The notes below the pieces were generated by a model. That model was not told the origin of the DNA. It searched no databases and worked only from the letters and a program-made list of their open reading frames with translations. This document shows positions 28,466 to 38,989 of a stretch of DNA of 64,000 nucleotides, piece after piece. This DNA is from Euonymus europaeus (lineage: Eukaryota; Streptophyta; Magnoliopsida; Celastrales; Celastraceae). The position numbers and the translations under genes were made by a program. The stretch is taken from the NCBI GenBank assembly GCA_963580455.1, contig OY756957.1:23539001-23603000 (forward strand), in the 5' to 3' direction. Every line of letters starts with the position of its first letter. Position 1 is the stretch's first letter.

Positions 28466-28888
28466 GTGGATAACTGTCTGAAATTAAGTTTGTGATTAAT
28501 TAAAACTAATTCGATGTTTTTATGCAGTGATGTAGCCTACCACAAAACGTACAGTGAACTAATTTAATGTAGGCTACGACAGACAGACGTGAATCCAAAA
28601 ATGGCCTTCGTGTTTTGATTAGGTTTAAAGGGTTGGATAAAGATGTGTTTTATCTCAATGATCCGATAAGATTAATAGAGTTGTTAAGATATGTTTTCTT
28701 TTAATTAGATAAACTTTATCTTATATTCAAAAGAGAGAGAACATTAAGTTGTTATCTTTATCTCTACAAGAGATGAAACCATTGAGATAAAAGTTTTATC
28801 GCCCATTACTCTACTGAACTATATATCTCTGGAAATGAAGATTATCTCATCAAGAGTTCAGCCCAGTATATATATATATATATATATA
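28466..28888. other. Intergenic filler after the FKBP pseudogene
   Basis: No gene is seen. The conserved FKBP C-terminal half, expected here if the gene had been whole, is absent. GATAAACTTTATCTTATA and TTATCTCTACAAGAGATGAAAC are short inverted stretches without wider structure. The interval ends in a (TA)n run at 28868-28890. Confidence 0.45.
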
Positions 28889-29613
28889 TAGGGTAATTCT
28901 CACCCACCCGCGGGATCCCGCTTACGACCATCTGATTAAATTGGACGGTCATATTAGTTTTTGGCTAAAATTCAATCACATTAATGCTTTTCTTTCTTCT
29001 TCAATTATTTCCTCTCTCTCCCAAGTTCTTCTTCACTTCTTCGCCTTCACTTCTTTCTTCCCTTTCTCTCTCCATTTCTTCTCTTGATGAAGAAGCCGAA
29101 AGGAGTGAAGAGGGTTATCCCCTCATTCGACCATAGGGCTCAACTAAAGGGAGAGAAGCTTCGAGCTCAACCAAAATGGGAGGAGTCTGCAATCAAGAGC
29201 TTCTTCCGGCTTCTTGCTTCATATGGGGTTACTTCATTATTGAAGACGATGAGATCTAAGAAAGTGAATACTTTGATTCTCCAGAATAGAATAATAGAGA
29301 AGAGGTAGTCACTAGATCCATTCTAAAATGAAATAAATTAGCACTACTTGGTGATACTCTTACCGAGAGATGTTGGACTGAGGAAAGAGATAGATTGGAG
29401 AAGTGGAGTGGCTTGGATTGAGGAAGATGGATATACTTGGGGAGGGAATGAGTTGAAAAATTTCACGGGCGAGAGAGAGAAAGAGGAGAGAGGAAATTGG
29501 GTTTTTTTTTACTGAATTTATTTTTGAAAAAAAAATGATCTGACCGTCCGATTAAGTAAGTGGGATCCCACACAACTGTTAAAAAGCCGGATACTGCTGG
29601 TGAGAATTATCAT
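28889..29613. mobile_element. TIR element inserted in a (TA)n run
   Basis: The left end GGTAATTCTCACC...CGGGATCCCGC...GGACGGTCA faces the right end TGACCGTCCGATTAAG...GTGGGATCCCAC...GGTGAGAATTA as diverged inverted repeats of about 70 bp. The element lies between (TA)n stretches, so the target duplication cannot be resolved. An internal 74-codon frame (29084-29308) matches nothing I know. A relative with the same GACxGTCCGATTTAATC core occurs at 31121-31690. Confidence 0.55.
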
Positions 29614-29790
29614 ATATATATATATTCTAAAAGCTTGAAAGAAGATTACCGAAGCTACACTTGCAAAACGCTGATCAAGATTCAAGTTCTTCATGGCTTC
29701 GTGTTGTTTATGCACAATGACAAGTGCATTCGTTTGAATTAATCAAGGAAGATTAATTCATGGTTTTGTGAAAGTTCTACAAATTCTCAC

Positions 29791-30028
29791 TCTAAGGCCT
29801 AGCTTGAGAGATGTGTTGGGAGGGATTGGGAGGGATTCGCGAACAAGCGAACTTCTCCAAACCCCTTACTTGGAGTGAATATTTCAAGGTGTTCGGAGGG
29901 GGTTCACGAACACCTCCCAACACCCATTTTTCTAACCCCTCAAGCTAAAGGGTTGGGAGGTGTTCACTCACATTGAAGGCTTCAAACTTCTCCCAACCCA
30001 ACCCCTCTCTTAAGCACAGCCTAAGTCT
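29791..30028. mobile_element. Short MITE, about 240 bp
   Basis: The ends CTAAGGCCTAGCTTGAGAG and CTCTCTTAAGCACAGCCTAAG are imperfect reverse complements, and the inside is largely self-complementary (TTGGGAGGGATT...TCTCCCAACCC). There is no coding capacity. The target duplication was not resolved, so the superfamily is open. Confidence 0.55.
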
Positions 30029-30103
30029 TTGTTAAGTATCAAAGCATCCATGGCAAATATGTGCTCTTGGAATTGAACATACACTGAATAGTTGACGTAC
30101 TAT

Positions 30104-30541
30104 CACGGGCGGACCCAGGATTTTGAGTTGTCCTGGGCTGGTTCAAATTTTTTTTTGGTGCTGAATGAAATCTAAATCAATAATCAAGATTTAAGCAAAC
30201 AATTCTAATGACTTTTCGCCTCCACTAATGAAACACACAATATTATATATTCTCACATTTCACAAGCAATTTGAATGACTTATAGTCTCCACTAATCAAA
30301 CACAATTGATAACAAGGGGAGACAACCACTGTCCCACACTCCCACCCCACATAAGGGTTTTGACTTTTGAGTTACTTTGCTAGCGGACTGGGCTGGATGC
30401 TAGGCTGGAGTGTGGGCACCTACTAGGCTATAGCTAGACTGCTAGATGTATCATATATATATATATATACACACTAAAAAATTCCAAAATCTTCCCCCAG
30501 GTTACAGCCCACCCAAGCTCACACGTGAGGGTCTGTCCCTG
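30104..30541. mobile_element. hAT-like MITE, 8-bp target duplication CGTACTAT
   Basis: CACGGGCGGACC at the left and GGTCTGTCCCTG at the right are imperfect inverted ends. CGTACTAT lies directly outside both (30096-30103 and 30542-30549). An 8-bp duplication with CA...TG ends fits hAT elements. The element has 438 bp and no open frame of note, with a (TA)n run near 30450. Its ends resemble those of the element at 35740-36046. Confidence 0.7.
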
Positions 30542-30549
30542 CGTACTAT

Positions 30550-31120
30550 TATAATCTTTATTCATATAGTGGATTGTTTCAAAGTTTTTGTTTGATAGAC
30601 TTGCGATTTTTTTCTCAGTTAGATTTCATCGTTAAAAATCTTGTGTTTTTTATTGGTTTATTTTATTTCATACTTTTCCATATAAATTTGACTAACAATT
30701 GTTTGCAAAGGGGGAACACCCATTTTTAAGATCAATGATGGCAGAGGGTAAAAGGAGAGTGATAGTTCATCCCAATTTGGGGTTTGGAGAGAATGGTGCA
30801 GATTGAGGTGATGGTGTGCAGATTCACAGATTAGCTGCAACTATATTGTTGAGGTTGATAAAGTCTCAATAGCACCAGCTAAATTTGATTGTGTAATCTA
30901 TGATCCAGATGATTATGACATTCTCATAATTTGATTCTCCATTCTTGACAATATATATTATGAAAAAAGAGATCATAGATCAAGTAATGTAAGTCCACTA
31001 TTATTAGGGATTAGATTCTATTGCACTAATTTTGTTTTAACTTCTACTCCATTCAACTATCCTGATATGAATTGAAATCGATCGAATTCAAGACTTTAAT
31101 TGAAATTTAATATATATATG
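30550..31120. other. Intergenic
   Basis: No gene, clear repeat or paired ends were seen. The 60-codon minus-strand frame at 30658-30840 resembles no known protein. Confidence 0.5.
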
Positions 31121-31690
31121 GTGGTTCTCAAGTGCGAGATCCTGCGTAAAAAAAAGAAGGTTCACCTGAGATAAAGAACTCATCAAACAGCTTCAGCGCC
31201 TTTTTGCAAAAAATTATGAATGAAAAAGCACCCAACAACAAATTTATGAGATAAGAACCAAATAAATTAAACTCAAAACCCATCATTCACTACCTTGCAA
31301 TTTCATTTGCATTTTTCAGTCAAGAACCTAAACCAATGTCAACTTTGAGGACGTTAACTATGACCACCATAGGAATCGAAGGTAGAAAATCGAGTTGTTC
31401 AAGGTCGTTGGTGGGTTAAGAAAGATCAGACCTTGAAGGTGTCGAGGGTGGGGGTAGATTGGAGCTCGAAGGGGCAAATCAACCGCGCATCACTCTATGA
31501 CCAAATTGGGGGTGCGGGGGTGGGAGATCGTCGATCATAGATAGAGAGAGTCATACTTGTTTAGTTGAGAAGAGAGGGAATCAGGGTGAGAGAGAGCGAG
31601 ATAAATTTGCAACTTTATGAAGGAAAATTGATCTAACCGTTCGATTAAATCGGACAGTCAAGCATGGCATCCTGCTCTTGAGAACACTGT
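31121..31690. mobile_element. TIR element related to the one at 28.9 kb
   Basis: The left end GTGGTTCTCAAGTGCGAGATCC faces the right end GGCATCCTGCTCTTGAGAAC. An internal GTTCGATTAAATCGGACAGTCA block close to the right end matches the related element. TA- and GC-dinucleotide runs flank it, so the duplication is unresolved. It is non-coding. Confidence 0.5.
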
Positions 31691-32760
31691 GTGTGCGCGC
31701 GCATATATATATAAACAACTGCAAAAAAAAAATTGAGAATTTAATATAAGTTTATCCTTTAGACATTTCATATGGAACTAAACTCAGGCGCACATAAGTT
31801 TCTCATAGGGTTGGTGAAAATCTCAAGCCCATCCACATTAACGATATTGTCCATCTTGAATTATTGATTCTTCTATATACATCGAGCCGACACAGTTTTA
31901 TTCTTCTTGGCCATCTCACATAATGATACTTAAGCCCAGGAAAAAGCCTCATTAAATGGACTTTTTGAAACAACAACAAACTAAAACCAGTTAAATAATA
32001 CCTCAAACTCGGACAAATTAAGAGTTGTCGAACAAGATTGAGATTCAAGGATTGAGTCATGAACCATGTCACTTTATTTAAGATGATTCACGGCTCTGCC
32101 TTCAATTTGTTCAAATAGTGTATAACAACGTCACCCCAAGATAAAACAGCTCAACAATCTCTTTGTATTAGAGTGCTCTGCAGTTTGCACGTGAAAAACT
32201 CTAAAGAATTGCAGTAGTAATTTTCTGTCTTTCTCAAGAACATACTTAGCCAAGAGGCTTATCCCTGTTTTATAACCAAAAAGAAATGAATATTTTCTCC
32301 TGCCAAATACAAAAACAACCATTTGGGTGGCTGTAGAGATGATATTCAAGGACAGGCAAATGAATGTGTATAGCTCTCTTCTATCAGGCACAACTAGTGA
32401 AGATTTTAACTCATTGATGCAGCCTCTAAGTACGATGATGCCACATATCTTGAGGAAAGCAGGCATGAATGATGGAGAATTGACACCATGAAAGGTGAAC
32501 AGGGTACAAGCTTGCCCTCAACAAACTAATGGGTAATTTGTTGAAGTGAAAATAGATTAATATTTCTTTATTGGGAAATTAAGAGTCATTTTTTATATTA
32601 ATATTATATATGATTATGATTGCATGGGGGATTGTGGTGTGTTCGCCATAAAATTCATTGAAGTTCTAATTGCAAACATGCCAATATATTTAATGTCTCA
32701 GGCTGATATGAAATTCTATAGGCAGAAGTTCACAGTTGAATCTTGGATTCAGGAATTTCA
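31691..32760. other. Intergenic, no recognised gene
   Basis: The minus-strand frame at 32131-32466 (111 codons) starts MPAFLKICGIIVLRG, and other frames on the same strand continue down to about 31800. It loosely recalls the C-terminal part of F-box/FBD proteins, but stops interrupt it and no motif is firm, so no gene is called. Confidence 0.35.
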
Positions 32761-32810
32761 AATGTGACATTTTTTGGTGGATGTGATTGTAAATTTTTGG
32801 TGAATGTAAT

Positions 32811-33095
32811 GGTCAAGCTATCTCGTGAATAAGGTAGGGCCAAGCAATCTCATGAATTAGGTCGAGCAATCTCATGAATGAGGTCGAGCAATCCCATGAA
32901 TAGGGTTTAGGGTTTAGCAATCCTATGAATTATGTCGAGCAATCTAATAAATAAATGAGGTTGAGCAATCCCATGAATAGGGTTTAGGGTATAACAGTCC
33001 TATGAATTTAGGTCGAGCAATCTCATGAATAAATGAGGTCAAACAATCCCATGAATAAGGTCGAGCAATCCCATGAATTTAGATAAGTAATAAGT
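32811..33095 (+). repeat. Tandem array of GGTCGAGCAATCCCATGAAT units
   Basis: About eight to ten diverged units of roughly 25-40 bp share GAGGTCGAGCAATC and CATGAAT. They lie just downstream of the MULE transposase remnant on its minus strand, where subterminal repeats of a MULE would be expected. GGGTTTAGGGTTTAG near 32904 is a by-product of the array and not a telomere. Confidence 0.7.
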
Positions 33096-33139
33096 AATCC
33101 CTATGAATTATGTTACAATATTACAACAATATTACATCA

Positions 33140-35564
33140 AATTACTTATATAAGGTTCCAGATGTTGGTGGCTGTTGGATAGGTTCTTTACAAGTTTGAC
33201 GATTGTGCCCACGTTGCTTACATCATTCACAAAGTCTAATTGCAACTGTTTCTCTAGTTGATGCTATCCTTATTTTTTTTTGGCCTATCTCCTGTTCGTC
33301 TTGTATTTGGTGGCAATAATGGACAATCTCCTCATGTTATGCCTTGATTTTCAAGAGGCACTGTGTATGTCAGTTATGCATAAGCCACCATAATAGCTTC
33401 ATTGGTGTAATAACGTGAACACAATGATTGAGTTGTGATGTTTCTAAATCTGCAAGCAGCCAATGCATGAACGCACGGTAGCTGTTGCATTTTGAACTTC
33501 CTGCATGTGCATTTTTGATTGTGTAAGTTCACTTCACCATCACCATCACCAAATCCATCCCTAACATAGTACTCGATATGACTAATAGGTTCAACCACCA
33601 TTCACAAAGCCCTTTCATTCCGCCTATTCAATTTGCCATCAACCTTTTTACATAATTAGGATGATATGGATGTCGCTGATGTACGACGCTCATGAAACCA
33701 CCTTTGAATCAAATATCTCTATTGCTCTACCAACATTATTATTGGAAGACTATGCGAATCACGTAGTGTGGCATTCATACTTTCTGCAATGTTGGTGGTG
33801 AGAATACTGTACCTATATCCGGGGAAATGTGCACGCGACCACTTATCAAATCCGGCATCCTCTAAATATTTATATGCCTTGCCACCATCAATACCATGAA
33901 TCTGTGTCATTAGACGATCAAAATCTTTTGTGCGATAAGCCTTTGCTACCTTGAAATATATGAAAATCACAGAGTTAGCAATTTTTTTCGCCTTCATGTT
34001 CTATCTTATATGATGCATGCAATGCCCACTGTAAGATTCCGAGAAGACTAGTGAAACAGCTTTTTCAATACTTTTATGCCTATCCGATATCACGGCTAGT
34101 TGTGAGAAATTCTCTAGTGCAAGAGCAACTCGCAGTTTCTCGAAAAAACATTCTCAAGATGCATTATTCTCCGAATCTCCAATCCCAAAAGCCACCAGAT
34201 AAATTTGGTTGTTGCCATCTTCAGCAACAGCAACAAAAAGTGTTCCCATGTACTTCTCTTTTAGTTGAGTACCGTCAACAGCAATGACTGGTCGCATTGC
34301 ACTTCGAAATCCTCGCAATGAAGAGCGCAATGAATAAATATTTAAACTTATTATCATGATTGGACTCTATACAAGTTACCGTACCGGAATTATTTTTCTC
34401 TAACTCGACACAATAGTATGGCAGGTAAGTAAATGACTCTTCTGGCGTCCCTCGCAATAAATTCAAGGAGGCTTCCCTGGCTCTCCAAGCTTTATGGTAG
34501 CTAATATTAACACCAAATCCTTGCCGTATATACTGTATTACATCTTTTGGATGGTAAACACAACCAATATCATTATATTTTGACTTAATGCATTCCCCGA
34601 GAACTTTTTCTGATGCTTGCCTATGACTTCGATTAATGAAGTCCAGAGAACATGTGTGCTTGTTATTAAACCTTGTCACCTTAAACAAATATGAATACTT
34701 CAGTCTTATTGAACGCATACGCCATCCACAACCTGTATCAGCACATTGAATCACAAAAAGAGTTTTGGTGGACTTAATAACATGAAACTGGAAGTTTTTG
34801 CTAATAGCATACATAACAATATGCTGCTGTAACTCTTTCTTGTCCGAATAAATCTGTCCAACGACAACTTTACCACCTGAAGATCTATTGCCACTGTTGC
34901 TCCCAACAAAGTTCGATGTGCCAATCGAATTTGATCCAATGTTATTGTTGATCCGATGCTCACCAATCAAATTGTCTCCATAGAGCATTGGACTTTCAAC
35001 CTCGTCATTCTACAAACTAAAGTCACCAACACCGATATTTCCTTCATGGTCATCGTCCCCATAATCATCATTTTAAATTCCTTTATCGAATTCACCGAAA
35101 AGATTCGGTTCATCTAGACAATCATCATTTGAAGGTAATTCCATGCCACAATGTTGAGGCTGCTGTGTATTAGGAACGAAGCTCACATTCTGTGAATAAA
35201 ATTGTTCCCGTTGTGCCGGGACAAGGCTTTCATCTTGAGAAAAAACTTCTTATGCACAATTGTCACACAAAGTGGAGTTTCATGTCATCTAAGATCATCA
35301 TTTTGCCTAAGAAAGAACCTCAAGTCAAGGTCGTTTCACAGCACCACCAGCTCCATATTAAAATGTGTGTGATAGGGATACTTCAGCAACAAATCACACT
35401 TACAACGATCCACATCAATCAACTCATATATCAAATCCACTACTTCAAAAGTAGCAGATTGGGAAACAGTCACACCTTAACATTCACCACCTAAAAAATT
35501 GTGAACCCCACTACATAGCTCCTACCGACCACCATATAGCATCACAAAATCAACGGAAGACATA
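33140..35564 (-). pseudogene. Decayed MuDR-type MULE transposase
   Basis: Reading down the minus strand from ATG 35564: a PB1-like N-terminal stretch (FVMLYGGR, then LLLKYPYHTHFN) with stops; an open 237-codon piece (34988-34275) with the MuDR DNA-binding region (VVVGQIYSDKKELQQH, then CGWRMRSIR); then, after a frame break, the DDE-type catalytic start AVDGTQLKEKYMGTLFVA (34154-34357). A further piece, YSILTTNIAESMNATLRD, lies at 33719-33997. The SWIM zinc finger CTCRKFKMQQLPCVHALA is at 33374-33601, and a C-terminal zinc-knuckle-like tail follows near 33200. Frame shifts and stops rule out a working protein. In the family this protein cuts and pastes MULE DNA. Confidence 0.85.
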
Positions 35565-35639
35565 CCTAAAAGACATAGAATTCAGCTAAATCACCCAAAA
35601 ATTAAAGTATTGCTATAAACCAAAAATATATGTATGTAA

Positions 35640-36425
35640 TGATAGTAATGCTCGACCACATATGATATAATGCTTGACCACATATTATATAATGCTCGAC
35701 CATAAAATCTAATATCCGACCTCAAAATTCATACTCGACCAGTGGCGGAGCCACATGGTGTTTTTAGAGGGCAATTGCCCCCTTAATTTTTTTTATCTGA
35801 ACTATATAATGAAGTTCCAATATTGCCCCCTTAATTTTATTTTTGTAATACCTAATAGTAAGTGGATGAATTATGAATGACACTTTCGTTATATATATTG
35901 AGAAAAAATCTTTGATATGATTGATAATGAATTCATTATGAAGCAATTTTAAAATATGAAGAGTCGAAAAAACAATTATAATATGAATTTTCTCATGCTA
36001 TCTAATTTTTTGCCCCCTCCCGCAAAAGATCCTGGCTCCGCCACTGTACTCGACCACATAAAATAACATTGGTGTAAGCATACAACAAGTTAATTCTAGA
36101 AGCAGTAGACGTATGCACCTTTTTTTCAAAGAAATGAACAGAGTATCTAAAGAAATGTTGTCATGTGACCACAGAGTACCCAAAGCCCGATCTAGCTAGC
36201 GATTGTTCCCCAATCTAGATTTTCGACACGAGATTGAGCTAGTTCTAGATATACTTTACGAAAGCGAGTGATAAATTGGGTGATCTGTCATTTATTTTGT
36301 CTTTTTTTATATGAGGGGTATTCGAGTTTTGAAAAAACAAAAGTAGGTCATTTACTTTGTATTTTAAAAAGTCGGTCATATTTACAGTTTCGATTTTGGA
36401 GGAGGTCATTTGTAATTGACTGGCG
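35640..36425. repeat. Right end of the MULE: subterminal TGCTCGACC repeats and terminal inverted repeat
   Basis: TGCTCGACCA or close variants occur at about 35650, 35669, 35693, 35732 and 36047, inverted relative to the GGTCGAGCA array at 32811-33095. The terminal piece, about 36331-36420 (CAAAAGTAGGTCATTTACTT, then TTTTAAAAAGTCGGTCA, then GAGGAGGTCATTT), matches both ends of the 48180-49431 element. This fixes the right boundary of the transposon near 36420. The matching left terminus was not found. Confidence 0.6.
35740..36046. mobile_element. hAT-like MITE nested in the MULE, 8-bp target duplication TACTCGAC
   Basis: Perfect 14-bp inverted ends CAGTGGCGGAGCCA and TGGCTCCGCCACTG bound 307 bp. 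TACTCGAC stands outside both (35732-35739 and 36047-36054). CA...TG ends and the 8-bp duplication are typical of hAT non-autonomous elements. The interior repeats TTGCCCCC-TTAATTTT and has no coding capacity. The target was one of the MULE's TGCTCGACC-type subterminal repeats. Confidence 0.85.
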
Positions 36426-36740
36426 ATGGTATTTAGGAATTCCAATTCAATTTTGCCTTGAAAAGTCTAAGCACCTATTTCCACGGTGGGGAGGGCAAAA
36501 GGGTGCTCGTATTCTTAACCGCAAACACAAGGGAAAAAGACAGAACACAAACAGCCAACTTGATTCCAAGAAATTGGAAGAAGTCCAATTAATAGCGATA
36601 TGAAGAAAGGGGCAAACCCATAGAACATAGTAACAGACACCAGACATCAAATGCTCTGTTCTTTACACCAAAAAGACCAAAAACCAATAGAGAGGCTCAC
36701 CAAGTACTCTGAATCTCTATAACAGAGAGAGACTAATCAG
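36426..36740 (+). promoter_or_regulatory. Promoter and leader region of the DUF1295 gene
   Basis: This 315-bp interval between the MULE end and ATG 36741 must hold most of the gene's promoter and 5' leader. A plausible leader is 36650-36740, where CTCACCAAGTACTCTGAATC and AACAGAGAGAGAC precede the ATG. No certain TATA box was seen. The MULE thus sits within about 320 bp of the start codon. Confidence 0.35.
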
Positions 36741-38956
36741 ATGGGAACCGTTATCGACTCTCATTTCTTAGCCCTCACTGCCATTGTTACGGTAAAATCT
36801 GTTCCTCTCTCTCTTTTGTGTGTGCGCTTATGTATATAGTGAATTGTTAGTTGGGTTTGATTTTGTTTATATATGTCTAGGTGGGATATCAATTTTCGTT
36901 CTTCGTGGTCACTGCCCTTCTCAAGTTCGATAAAGTCACTGACTTTGCTGGTATATATGTGCAATCTTCTCATACAACTCTTTTTCCCTTTATTGTCGGG
37001 CATGTTTATTTATTTTGGTCGAGGAATGAAGTTTGGTTGACTTGGGGTAATTCATTTAATTAGTTTAAGCAAGAAGTAAATGGGAAGAGCCGCATCATTT
37101 GGTTTTTCATTATTCTGCTTGAAGGTGAATTACATTACTGTTGTAAAATGAGTTTCTTTTGATTGGCGATTTAGAGTTGGCGAAGCATATTTCCTTTGAT
37201 TATTAGTAATTATGGGAAATGGCAATGCCTCACATGGTAAGAACCAATTGTGGGTTGCCCTGCCCATATCTGGTCTGGAAATTGCTAATTTTCCTCCCTA
37301 TTAATTAGACCTTGTGATTTTGAAAATGACCTTGTGCCAATCTGCAACTGTTCTATTCCGTCATGTTGGAGGTTAATTGCAATTTATCCTTGTAATTTCG
37401 TAGCCTATATGGTGATTTTTTCCTGATTGATCTTTATTATTTTCATCAGGAAGCACGAATTTTATTATATTGGCTATATTGACTCTGGTTGTCAAAGGCG
37501 CTTGGCATTTTAGACAGGTATTATTTCACCTTCCAGTAATAAGCAAACAAGCATCCATAAGACCATAACCATACATATTATTATGGAAAAACTCTTGATG
37601 CCAACAAAAGTTCTTTGTTTCCTTTTTGTTTTATCATCAATATTGCTGCCTCTAAACTAATAGATTTAAGGTATGAGTACAGCGGATCAAAGATATGTTG
37701 CCAGAAAACTATTCAAGATGGTATGGCTATAAACAATGTAGAGACAGTGCTGCTAGGGTGAGAAGAGTATGAGAATTCATGTAGGAGATAATAAAAGAGA
37801 AGAGGGGGACCAAGAAAGACATGGATTGAAATGAGAAGAAAGGATGTGGATATCTATAGGATGAGTGGGTAGTACAGCTCTACATGGGAGTAAATGGTGA
37901 AAGAGAATCCCCCTAAACCCCAAATCCCTAAACCTGCTTGTGGGCTCTAGCTTTAACCTCTGATGAGTGATGATTTTATATCATTTTGTTTTTATCTTTA
38001 GTTTTTCTTCGTAGGATTTTCTCCATTTTAATTTGCATGTTTAGGATTTAAAATCTTAAATTTGTGGAGATGGTGGAGCTAATGTCGATTTCTGTTCCTC
38101 AAATTTATTGTTTAGCTAGATTTGTTAAGAATGCTATGTTTCTGGGCCTGTGTATCAACCTCTAGACATGTCCTCCTTATCTATGAAATTAGTATTTTTT
38201 TTGTTGATGCTCTTTCTTCAAGATCTGTATATTGATTACGTAATTACAATTTTTTATGTGAAATTTGAAAAAGAATGTAATGTAAGATTTGTAATTGGAT
38301 ATCTGATCTTGTGTAGACAGTTTCACACGTTCAATAATTTTCTTTTTAACTTTCAGAAACAAGGAACTAACCTTGGTCTCTATGTTGCACAAGTACCAGT
38401 CTTGCAACAGCACTGGCGCCATTGACTGTTTTAGATGATTGTTGTATACTAACAAAATTTCTTAGTTTTTTTCTTCTTCTTTCTTGCAGAGATTTATTTG
38501 ATGAACTAACCTGCAAAATACAATAAATATCTGTCTCAGTACATTTTAGGCGTAATCTGAATTGGTAGTCTATGAAACATATGCTTTCTATAACCTATAC
38601 ATAATATTCGTGATCAATTTTTCAGATAGTCTTGACTTTGCTTGTCGTAATATGGGGTCTTCGTCTGGGACTATTTCTATTGATGAGGTATTGATGATAT
38701 GAAATTACTCTTAAGTTATTTCTTTCTTATTTTTAATATTTACTTACATATAGTTTTTGATTCTTGAAAGATATCATATGATATTATCATATTATGGCAG
38801 GGTAAATAGAACTCTTGGTCATTGAAAGAGTTGGCTCGTTCCAACTTAGTTACCAAGGTTTCAATTCAGGAACCATTGTTTTATTTTTGTTCCAAAAGTG
38901 ATCACCAGGCAAATTTCCTACTGCTTGGTCTGGTAAAACATTGACATCAACCCAAA

Positions 38957-38989
<33 letters not shown>

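Noticed and set aside
32131..32466. A 111-codon minus-strand frame as an F-box/FBD gene
   Set aside because: No diagnostic motif was found, and neighbouring frames are broken by stops.
32811..33095. Repeat array resembling a CRISPR array, with telomere-like GGGTTTAGGGTTTAG
   Set aside because: The units are diverged, unevenly spaced and without unique spacers, in a plant genome next to a transposase. The telomere-like word occurs only as two units inside the array.
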